13,891 nucleotides of DNA, taken from NCBI GenBank assembly GCA_022562855.1, contig JADFON010000013.1, positions 1-13,891 of the forward strand. The letters run 5' to 3'. The DNA is from Candidatus Zhuqueibacterota bacterium (GTDB taxonomy: Bacteria > SM23-31). A program made the position numbers and the translations under genes. The notes beneath the pieces are model-generated. The model did no database searches. It saw only the letters and a list, made by a program, of their open reading frames with translations, and was not told the origin of the DNA. Below, in pieces: positions 5,952-12,450 of this stretch (its first letter is position 1; each line of letters opens with the position of its first letter).

Positions 5952-7664
5952 CTACAAAGCAGGATGTTTTGTATGATGGTCGGTTGCATTCTGGAACGCC
6001 CTGGCAACCGTTATCATTTCCGCGTCTTTAAACAGGTTCCCGTTAATTCTCAATCCGGTAGGCAAACCGTTTATAAATCCGTGGGGAATTGTCATAGCCG
6101 GATGTCCGGTATGGTTTGTTATACTTGTCGACCCTCCGATATAGACATCGATATCCTTCAGAGCTTTGCTAAAATCCTGCATTAGTATTGTCCTTACGCG
6201 GTTAGCCTGTATATATTCCACCCCAGGAGTAAATCTCCGGACCCTGAACCGGTACGGACGGTTGCTGTTTGACATCGAATCGATCTCGCCGCTGCGGACG
6301 ATGTCGTCGAATACCGCCGCACCCTCGATATGAAGAACAAAGCCTAAATTGCCGGCTGATATGCTTTGTGGAAATTCGAGGGGAATAAGCTCAATCCCAA
6401 GGGAACGAAAAACTTCAATAGCGGAATTATCGATCTGTCTTTGTTCCCCGGCGCGTCTTCTCCCTTCATCGGTTTGAGCCCTGCTTTCCCGTTCAAAAGA
6501 CGATTTGACGTATCCGACACGGATCTTTGTCAAATCATCGGCGGGATGCCAGTTGAACGGTCTGTTAACGACCGCGGTATCGTAACCGTCCGGACCGTAG
6601 ATGGCATTGAGGACGATAGCGCAATCTTCGGCGGAACGGCATATTGGCCCCACTTTATCCATTGTCCAGCTCAAAGGCATGACGCCGTGCCGGCTGACCA
6701 TTCCGAATGTCGGTCTCAACCCGGTTACACCGCACCGGGAGGAAGGAGATATGATCGATCCCTGAGTTTCCGTACCGATGGAGAAACCGACCAGTCCTGC
6801 GGCGGTTGCCGATCCCGGACCGGCGGACGAACCGCCCGAACCCTGCTCCGTATTCCAGGGGTTTCTCGTCTTGCCGCCAAACCATGTATCGCCTGTCGCA
6901 AGCCCCCCGGAGGTCAGCTTCGCAACAAGTACGGCTCCTGCATTTGTCAGCCGTTTATAGACCGTCGCATCTGTGTCGATAACCTGGTTTTTGTATGGTT
7001 CAGCGCCCCATGTTGTCCGGTATCCTTTTACCGCTATGAGGTCTTTTACGCCCCAGGGGATGCCGTGCAGCGGTCCCTTGTAATTGCCTGCCGAGATTTC
7101 CTCGTCCGCTTTGCTTGCTTGCTCAAGAGCAAGTTTCTCAGTAAGGGTTATAACACATTTTAGTTTCGGGTCGTACTGCTTCAAGCGGGATAAGTATATC
7201 TTTGTAAGGTCTGTCGAGGTCACCTGGCGTGTTTTGATTAGGGCGCTTAAATATGTAACGGACAAAAAGGCAAGCTCTTCTTCGGTATTCGGCATAGTCA
7301 CCGAAACGCTGCTTGTTATTGACGGGTTTCGTTCCGGTTCTATTTCTTCAAATCCGGGAGGGACCGGGTTAAATACAAAACAGGGGGCAACACTTGCGTC
7401 GAGTTTCATTGCACGGATGTTTTGATAGTTGGTCCTGAGCCTGTTCAAATCCCGCACAAACCTTTCCCGCATATCTTCCGGGAACGATAATCCGGCGATT
7501 TTTTCAGCAGCGATAACCATATCGACCGTGATTTCGTCCGCATCCTGTGCAACTGCGACTAAGGTTCCCGGCAAAAGGGTAGCGCCGAGACCTATGGACG
7601 AAAAATAAGCCATGAACTTTCTTCTGTTCATGGCTAATTTTTTAGAGCTCACTTTTTTTGTCAT
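5952..7664 (-). CDS. Tat-exported amidase-signature family hydrolase (copy 1)
   Basis: This is an amidase-signature enzyme, a family that hydrolyses amide bonds (relatives include GatA, peptide amidases and aryl acylamidases). The catalytic triad is visible: Lys207 (GIPWGVKDL), cis-Ser279 (GSGGSSAGPGSA) and nucleophile Ser303 (GTETQGSIISP), with the family's usual 24-residue gap between the two serines. The N-terminus has a twin-arginine signal (NRRKFM, then a hydrophobic stretch to about residue 38, VAVAQDA), so it should be exported folded. ATG 7664 has AAGG 7 nt upstream; Met12 would also keep the signal. Residues 42-130 precede the amidase fold as an extra N-terminal region of unknown role. 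It lies downstream of a closely related paralogue on the same strand, 218 bp away, and the two probably arose by tandem duplication. The substrate cannot be told. Unlike GatA, there are no gatB/gatC neighbours, and the export signal rules out tRNA amidation. Confidence 0.92.
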   Translation of the reverse strand: MTKKVSSKKLAMNRRKFMAYFSSIGLGATLLPGTLVAVAQDADEITVDMVIAAEKIAGLSFPEDMRERFVRDLNRLRTNYQNIRAMKLDASVAPCFVFNPVPPGFEEIEPERNPSITSSVSVTMPNTEEELAFLSVTYLSALIKTRQVTSTDLTKIYLSRLKQYDPKLKCVITLTEKLALEQASKADEEISAGNYKGPLHGIPWGVKDLIAVKGYRTTWGAEPYKNQVIDTDATVYKRLTNAGAVLVAKLTSGGLATGDTWFGGKTRNPWNTEQGSGGSSAGPGSATAAGLVGFSIGTETQGSIISPSSRCGVTGLRPTFGMVSRHGVMPLSWTMDKVGPICRSAEDCAIVLNAIYGPDGYDTAVVNRPFNWHPADDLTKIRVGYVKSSFERESRAQTDEGRRRAGEQRQIDNSAIEVFRSLGIELIPLEFPQSISAGNLGFVLHIEGAAVFDDIVRSGEIDSMSNSNRPYRFRVRRFTPGVEYIQANRVRTILMQDFSKALKDIDVYIGGSTSITNHTGHPAMTIPHGFINGLPTGLRINGNLFKDAEMITVARAFQNATDHHTKHPAL

Positions 7665-7845
7665 TCATTATCCTTTTAAAATAAGTATATACAATTTATT
7701 ACCTCAGAGACCGCAAAGAAAGAGAATTAGTGTATAATGCAAAGTGAAGAGATGCCATAATTTTCAAGATATGCATTGTGCTTTTTGAGATTTGTTTTTT
7801 AATTAAATCTCTGTGTACTCTGCTCATTTTTTATATTCTTAGCGT

Positions 7846-7875
7846 TACGAATAAAGCGTTATGTTAGTATTCGTA
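7846..7875. repeat. 8-bp inverted repeat between the two amidase genes
   Basis: TACGAATA (7846-7853) and TATTCGTA (7868-7875) can form a weak stem with a 14-nt loop just past the stop of the upstream amidase gene. No T-run follows on the minus strand, so it is at best a weak transcript end or processing site. The rest of this 218-base gap is AT-rich with nothing else recognised. Confidence 0.25.
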
Positions 7876-7882
7876 TCCTTAA

Positions 7883-9688
7883 TTACGGCAGGTCCGGGTG
7901 TTTCAAATGGTGATCGGTGTTGTTTTGGAACGCATGAGCCAGTAGTAATATCTCTGTTTCTCCGAATAATTTTCCGGTAAACTGCATGCTTGCCGGCAGA
8001 CCTTGCGCAGTAAAACCGTTGACCACGTTTATCTCCGGATGCCCGGTGAGATTTGTCAGACTCAGGCTGCTGCCGATAAACATGTCGTAATCGGACATAA
8101 ATTCGTTAAACTCTTCAATAATACGCGATCTAAGACGGTTTGCCTGAATATACTCTACTGCGGGAACAAACCTGGCTCGTCTGAATGAAGCGCCCCAACT
8201 GCTTCTTTCGGGTTCACCGTTCATAAGATCGTCACGGTTGTTTCTCGTTAGTTCGTCGAATGCCGCAGCGGCTTCTGTGGTCAAAATGAAACTTATTGCG
8301 CTGGTTGGCAGATCGGGTAATTCAATTGGTTTCAGGTCGACTCCAAGAGAGAGCAATACATTCAAGGCTGCGTCATCGCGTTCTTTTACTGCTTGCCGGC
8401 TCTCGCCGCCGCCTCTTCCACCACGTCCTCCTCTACCTCCGCGACCGCCTCTGCCACCGCGTCCACCCCTTCCCGTAGTTTCGGGAATATCACTTAAATC
8501 CCGGAAGTACCTGTTTTTCAAATATCCCACCCGTAATTTTCGTACGTCTGCGTTTGCATCCCAGTTAAACGGTACATCGATGATTGCGTTATCTTTACCG
8601 TCCGGTCCATAGATGGCATTAAATACCAACGCACAGTCTTCCGCAGACCGGCACATGGGTCCTATTTTGTCCATTGTCCAGCTTAGCGCCATTGCCCCGG
8701 CACGGCTGACACGGCCGAACGTGGGTCGTAAACCGATGACGCCATTCCTTCTGGACGGCGATATTATTGAGCCTTGTGTTTCGGTGCCGATGGCGAAACC
8801 GACAAGCCCTGCCGCAGTGGCAGAACCCGGACCCGCAGAAGAACCGCTGGAGCCGCTTTCCATATCCCATGGATTTCTTGTTCTTCCGCCAAACCACCTG
8901 TCACCCTGGGCTAATGCGCCCATACTCAATTTTGCGACCAGGACAGCGCCTGCTTCGGTCAACTTTGTGTACACAGCTGCATCTGCGTCTATTACCTGGT
9001 CTTTGTACGCTGACGACCCCCAGGTTGTCCGGTATCCTCTGACTGCCAGTAGATCTTTGGCGCCCCAGGGAATTCCATGCAGGGGTCCCCGGTAAATACC
9101 GGCGGCAATCTCTTCATCCGCTTTTTTGGCTTGTCTGAGCGCCAGGTCATCGGTAAAAGAAACGACGCAAAATAACTGCGGGTTGTATTTTCTTAATCTC
9201 GAAAGATATAATTTGGTCAGGTCGGTTGAAGTGATTTCACGATTCTTGATCAGTTTGGCAAGATGCGTGACCGGCAGAAACGCAAGGTCTTTGTCCGTAG
9301 CCGGTTTCGACACCTCAACATCGCTCATGATAAACGGTTTTCTCGCTGTCGGCAGTTTGTATCCCGGCGGAAGCGGATTAAAGACAATTGCTGACAGCGT
9401 ACTGTTTCCCAGGTTTGCTTCCCTGATTTGCTCGTACTGCCTGAGATAACTCCGGTTACCGTTGAGGCTTTCTACAATCTCTTCCATTTCTTCCTGAGTC
9501 ATCGTTAGACCGGCGATTTTAGCGGCTGCGTTTACCATTTCTACGGTAATTTCACTTGCATCTTGCGCAACAGCGGTCAAAGCGCCCGGTAAAAGGGTAG
9601 CGCCCAGACCGATTGCTGAGAAGTACTTTACAAAACGACGTCTGTTCAATGAAAATCGTTTTGATTCGGTGGTGTTATTGTCTGCCAT
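7883..9688 (-). CDS. Tat-exported amidase-signature family hydrolase with RGG-repeat insert (copy 2)
   Basis: A paralogue of the downstream amidase, sharing the same architecture: a twin-arginine signal (SLNRRRFVKYF, then a hydrophobic run to AVAQDA), an N-terminal extra region, and the amidase fold with Lys211 (GIPWGAKDL), cis-Ser283 (GSSGSSAGPGSA) and nucleophile Ser307 (GTETQGSIISP). ATG 9688 has AAAGG 7 nt upstream. Residues 406-428 are a pure Gly/Arg tract: seven RGG units placed between the catalytic core and the C-terminal part, where the paralogue has a short, unrelated Arg-rich polar linker. Codons in the tract vary (Arg as AGG, CGC, AGA and CGT; Gly as GGT, GGA and GGC), so it is not a fresh slippage product. 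A sigma-70-like promoter lies just upstream. The substrate is unknown; the location is expected to be periplasmic or membrane-attached through an uncleaved signal. Confidence 0.92.
   Translation of the reverse strand: MADNNTTESKRFSLNRRRFVKYFSAIGLGATLLPGALTAVAQDASEITVEMVNAAAKIAGLTMTQEEMEEIVESLNGNRSYLRQYEQIREANLGNSTLSAIVFNPLPPGYKLPTARKPFIMSDVEVSKPATDKDLAFLPVTHLAKLIKNREITSTDLTKLYLSRLRKYNPQLFCVVSFTDDLALRQAKKADEEIAAGIYRGPLHGIPWGAKDLLAVRGYRTTWGSSAYKDQVIDADAAVYTKLTEAGAVLVAKLSMGALAQGDRWFGGRTRNPWDMESGSSGSSAGPGSATAAGLVGFAIGTETQGSIISPSRRNGVIGLRPTFGRVSRAGAMALSWTMDKIGPMCRSAEDCALVFNAIYGPDGKDNAIIDVPFNWDANADVRKLRVGYLKNRYFRDLSDIPETTGRGGRGGRGGRGGRGGRGGRGGGESRQAVKERDDAALNVLLSLGVDLKPIELPDLPTSAISFILTTEAAAAFDELTRNNRDDLMNGEPERSSWGASFRRARFVPAVEYIQANRLRSRIIEEFNEFMSDYDMFIGSSLSLTNLTGHPEINVVNGFTAQGLPASMQFTGKLFGETEILLLAHAFQNNTDHHLKHPDLP
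8405..8473 (-). repeat. tandem RGG-coding repeat inside the amidase gene
   Basis: These 69 bases encode G, then seven Arg-Gly-Gly units, then G (residues 406-428). The 9-base units differ mainly at synonymous positions, so the protein repeat is better kept than the DNA repeat. Confidence 0.9.
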
Positions 9689-9735
9689 GATTGTACCTTT
9701 CGGTTAAACACAGTTTTTTCTTGTCTAATTGAATA

Positions 9736-9765
9736 ATTCTAATCGGAAGATAATACCTTTGACAA
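9736..9765 (-). promoter_or_regulatory. sigma-70-type promoter for amidase copy 2
   Basis: On the minus strand, TTGTCA (9760-9765) and TAGAAT (9736-9741) are separated by 18 nt; each box matches the consensus at five of six positions. The start point would fall near 9729, giving a leader of about 40 nt to the ATG at 9688. The -35 overlaps a TTGACA on the plus strand (9759-9764), so divergent transcripts could compete here. Confidence 0.5.
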
Positions 9766-9828
9766 ATACTACGTGCGCGACATTAAAAAAATATAGTATC
9801 ATTAAAACGGTTTGCTGCTCAGTAGAAG

Positions 9829-9846
9829 CTGTCAATATACGGTGAA
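9829..9846 (+). promoter_or_regulatory. possible Pho-box-like direct repeat upstream of the Pit operon
   Basis: CTGTCAA, TATA, CGGTGAA: two 7-bp half-sites with the 4-bp spacing of PhoB sites (model CTGTCAT, 4 nt, CTGTCAT). The first half matches 6 of 7 positions and the second only 4 of 7. A loose promoter (TTGAGA 9854-9859, 19 nt, TACAAT 9879-9884) lies just downstream. It is interesting mainly because phosphate genes follow. The remainder of the 384-base gap (9689-10072) is AT-rich. Confidence 0.22.
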
Positions 9847-9918
9847 TTACAAATTGAGAACCAAATTCAGATATGCGGTACAATATAGAATCTATACCAT
9901 CAAATGCAAGGATTATTC

Positions 9919-9990
9919 ATGTTGAAATTACAACAAAAAAAGCATAAATTTATAAATAAATCTTGCTCAAAAAAATATTTTACAATCTAA
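9919..9990 (+). CDS. possible 23-residue Lys-rich small ORF in the Pit operon leader
   Basis: ATG 9919 opens a 23-codon frame (MLKLQQKKHKFINKSC, ending in YFTI) with AAGGA 7 nt upstream. It ends 82 bp before the DUF47 gene. It may be a leader peptide or chance, since the region is rich in A and Lys codons come cheaply there. Confidence 0.2.
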   Translation: MLKLQQKKHKFINKSCSKKYFTI

Positions 9991-10072
9991 TCCGAAAAAT
10001 CAATTGAAATTAAATAAAATAAGCGGTAAATTTTGTTTCATTTTTTGTCTGGAGCTAAACAAGGAGACATAA

Positions 10073-10744
10073 ATGGAAACTATTGGAATGCTCTTTGGAA
10101 AATCACCGTTTGGTCCTCTCCAGGAGCACATGGTGGTTGTAAAAGAATGTGTTGACCTGATCATCCCGTTTTTTGAATCGGTAATAAAGAAAGATAAGAG
10201 TTCTGTTCAAGCGATTGCAGAGAATATATTTAGTCTTGAAGATAAAGCCGACGATATAAAAAACGATTTGCGCGATCACCTCCCTCGTACGTTGTTTATG
10301 CCGGTAGACAGAAACAATCTTCTCGAAATTCTCGATGTTCAGGATTCCATCGCCGATACCGCGCAGGATATCAGTACGTTATTCACGCTTCGTCCGATTG
10401 CCATACCTGATGGAGTAATAAATGATTTGAGGGAATTTGTCGACAGTTCGGTCAAGGTCTGCCACATGGCGGCGGAAATATCTGTCCGGTTCGACAAATT
10501 GCTCGACTCATCCTTTCTTGGTACGGAAGCCGAAAGTGTCCTGGGAATGATAAAAGAACTTAACATTCTTGAAAGAGAAAACGATAAAGCAGGATTGAAA
10601 TTGGCGAAACAAATATTCAGCATTGAGAAAGACCTTCAGCCTGTAGATGTTTTCTTGTGGTTCAAACTTAACGGTCTTATCGGCGATCTGGCAGATTACG
10701 CCCAGAAAATGGCTAACCGTATGCGCTTAGTTATTGCAAAGTAG
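10073..10744 (+). CDS. DUF47 / PhoU-like Pit accessory protein
   Basis: This 223-residue all-helical protein belongs to the DUF47 (TIGR00153) family, distant relatives of PhoU that are usually encoded just before a Pit transporter and are thought to control it. The family landmarks are present: an E-x-x-x-D metal-binding motif (E56-D60 in LEDKADDIK), PVDRNNLLEILDVQDSIADTAQD at about 77-99, and the second-half helix with NILERENDKAG. The start is ATG 10073, with AAGGAG 6 nt upstream, the best ribosome site in the window. It is cytoplasmic with no membrane segment. The stop is 21 nt before the transporter start, so the two are co-transcribed and presumably work together on phosphate uptake. Confidence 0.92.
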   Translation: METIGMLFGKSPFGPLQEHMVVVKECVDLIIPFFESVIKKDKSSVQAIAENIFSLEDKADDIKNDLRDHLPRTLFMPVDRNNLLEILDVQDSIADTAQDISTLFTLRPIAIPDGVINDLREFVDSSVKVCHMAAEISVRFDKLLDSSFLGTEAESVLGMIKELNILERENDKAGLKLAKQIFSIEKDLQPVDVFLWFKLNGLIGDLADYAQKMANRMRLVIAK

Positions 10745-10765
10745 CTGTGGTACATTAGAAGAAAA

Positions 10766-12187
10766 ATGCTAAATATCGATTTTATCTTATTGAGTATAAC
10801 AATCCCCATAGGTTTCTACATGGCGTGGAATATCGGGGCAAATGATGTAGCCAATGCCATGGGAACATCTGTCGGTTCCGGCGCTTTGACGTTGAAGCAG
10901 GCTGTTATCGCCGCAGCAATTTTTGAATTCGCCGGGGCGTTTTTTGTCGGCGCAAATGTTACCGACACCGTTCGAAAAGGACTGTTCAATCCCGAGATAT
11001 TTTCTTCCGACCTTTACGGTCTCGTATTCGGGATGATGGCTGCGCTGCTTGCCGCCGGAGTATGGCTGCAACTCGCTACGTATTTTGGTTTACCGGTATC
11101 CACGACACATTCTATTGTAGGTGCGGTTGTCGGCTTTGTCCTGATATTAAAGGGATATGATGCAATAAGCTGGGCTAAAGTAGGCAATGTTGTAGCAAGC
11201 TGGTTTGTATCACCCCTCATGAGCGGTGTAATTTCGTTCACGATATTTACCATAATACGAAGGAAGATATTTTATTCCCGCGACCCGATGCGGGCTACAA
11301 AACAGGCATTTCCGTATCTTGTGTTCAGTGTATTTGTTGCTCTTACTCTTGTCATAGTGTTTAAAGGTCTGTCAAATCTGAATTTAGATCTCGATTTAAA
11401 GGATTCATTGATTACAGCCGGTGTAATAGGTCTTACAGCCGCGTTAATAAGTCTCGTGTATTTGAAAAAGTACTTTCCCGAAAGTAATGAAATATCAACC
11501 GAGCTTGAGCAAGTACCGAAGATTCTGGGTTCTTTTTCCGATAAAACAAACGATAAATTGAAAAAGAGGATATCCGCAATCGATAATGACGTCAAAAGGA
11601 TAATTCTCGATATAAAAAAAGATATGTCTGCAAAGTACGGACGCGCCATACGTGAAGAGGGATTCATGTATGCTGAAAAAATATTCGCAAAACTGCAGAT
11701 CTTGAGCGCTTGCTTTGTTGCTTTTAGCCACGGGGCTAATGACGTCGCCAACGCAATCGGTCCTCTTGCCGCAATTATAGAAATTTTAAGGACAAAATCG
11801 GTGGCTATGACCGTTGCAGTACCGCTTTGGGTGCTTGCACTGGGGGGAATAGGGATCGTTGTCGGACTGGCAACGTGGGGGTTTAAAGTGATATTCACAA
11901 TCGGAAGTAAGATAACGGATTTGACGCCGACACGGGGTTTCTCTGCTGAATTTGGAGCCGCGATAACCATTGCAATTGCTTCAAAAATGGGTCTTCCAAT
12001 TTCTACCACTCACACACTTGTAGGGGCGGTTCTCGGGGTTGGCTTCGCAAGAGGTGTTCGGTCAATAAATCTTAAAGTTCTAAAACAGATAGCGGCATCC
12101 TGGTTTGTAACCCTGCCGGCAAGCGCCGTATTAACCATCATCTTTATGTATTTGCTCCGGTTTATATTTGGGGGCTATGTTTATTAA
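10766..12187 (+). CDS. pit: Pit-family inorganic phosphate transporter
   Basis: This is a low-affinity phosphate permease of the PHO4/Pit family in the cytoplasmic membrane, which moves phosphate, usually as a neutral metal-phosphate complex, with a cation. The internal duplication typical of the family is plain: GANDVANA at 24-31 and again at 323-330, and G-L-P-V/I-S-T-T-H at 109-115 and 410-416. Between the halves is a charged cytoplasmic loop (about 235-310, Lys/Glu/Asp-rich). Length (473 residues) and helix pattern are normal for the larger bacterial Pit proteins. ATG 10766 has only a weak ribosome site (TTAGAAGAAAA), suggesting translational coupling to the DUF47 gene 21 nt upstream. The stop codon overlaps the left direct repeat of the element at 12184-12412, so that element may sit exactly at the gene's 3' end and replace its original terminator. 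Confidence 0.95.
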   Translation: MLNIDFILLSITIPIGFYMAWNIGANDVANAMGTSVGSGALTLKQAVIAAAIFEFAGAFFVGANVTDTVRKGLFNPEIFSSDLYGLVFGMMAALLAAGVWLQLATYFGLPVSTTHSIVGAVVGFVLILKGYDAISWAKVGNVVASWFVSPLMSGVISFTIFTIIRRKIFYSRDPMRATKQAFPYLVFSVFVALTLVIVFKGLSNLNLDLDLKDSLITAGVIGLTAALISLVYLKKYFPESNEISTELEQVPKILGSFSDKTNDKLKKRISAIDNDVKRIILDIKKDMSAKYGRAIREEGFMYAEKIFAKLQILSACFVAFSHGANDVANAIGPLAAIIEILRTKSVAMTVAVPLWVLALGGIGIVVGLATWGFKVIFTIGSKITDLTPTRGFSAEFGAAITIAIASKMGLPISTTHTLVGAVLGVGFARGVRSINLKVLKQIAASWFVTLPASAVLTIIFMYLLRFIFGGYVY

Positions 12188-12269
12188 CACATTCGCGTTG
12201 TGCTATTAGAGTGAGTTTTTTCAAAACGACACAGGTTGTTTAATAACATACTGTTAGATTTGATAGTGG

Positions 12270-12339
12270 TGTCATTTCGAGCGAAGTCGAGAAATCTTTG
12301 AAGCGAGATTTCTTCCCATAATGCGGGATCGAAATGACA
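12270..12339. repeat. REP-like palindromic hairpin (CATTTCGAGCGAAG type)
   Basis: TGTCATTTCGA (12270-12280) pairs with TCGAAATGACA (12329-12339), and inside it AGAAATCT (12290-12297) pairs with AGATTTCT (12306-12313), giving a two-stage hairpin of 70 nt. From memory, repeats with the core GTCATTTCGAGCGAAG are dispersed between genes in many bacterial genomes. No T-run follows closely, so it may protect or process RNA ends rather than terminate. Confidence 0.65.
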
Positions 12340-12386
12340 TGATGAGTCATTATAAACCCTTATAAAATTGTTCGTCTTTAATCAAT

Positions 12387-12392
12387 TATAAT
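12387..12392 (+). promoter_or_regulatory. candidate -10 box for mgtE at the element's right end
   Basis: A perfect TATAAT (12387-12392) overlaps the right inverted repeat of the 12184-12412 element, 58 bp before the mgtE start. The -35 region at normal spacing (AAAATT or AAATTG) is poor. If it works, the element supplies the mgtE promoter. Confidence 0.3.
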
Positions 12393-12450
12393 AGCACAAC
12401 GGGTTAACACATGTAATTTCATTTATTATCAACCGATATTACCGTAAATT

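Larger units (their letters stand above)
12184..12412. mobile_element. MITE-like non-coding element between pit and mgtE
   Basis: CGTTGTGCTATTA (12196-12208) and TAATAGCACAACG (12389-12401) are perfect 13-bp inverted repeats bounding about 206 bp. Outside them, TTAACACAT occurs in direct orientation at 12184-12192 and 12404-12412, three nt from the left end and two nt from the right end, as a target-site duplication might. There is no open frame inside. A long hairpin lies in the middle. This pattern fits a small non-autonomous transposable element that landed on the pit stop codon. The small gaps between direct and inverted repeats are the main weakness; no transposase is present in the window. 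Confidence 0.5.

Noticed and set aside
6366-7163. 265-codon plus-strand open frame inside amidase copy 1
   Set aside because: It lies antisense to an amidase with intact catalytic motifs. The translation is rich in Arg, Cys and Pro without any domain pattern.
8238-8612. Plus-strand frame with a proline-rich PPRPPLPPRPP-like tract
   Set aside because: This is the antisense reading of the RGG repeat in amidase copy 2, not an independent proline-rich protein.
11272-12009. 245-codon antisense open frame inside pit
   Set aside because: It is opposite a clear Pit coding sequence with conserved motifs; its residues show no recognisable family features and reflect mirrored codon bias.
12413-12450. 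Magnesium riboswitch (M-box) before mgtE
   Set aside because: Only about 58 bases separate the likely -10 box from the start codon, and no M-box-like conserved segments or terminator-antiterminator pair were seen.
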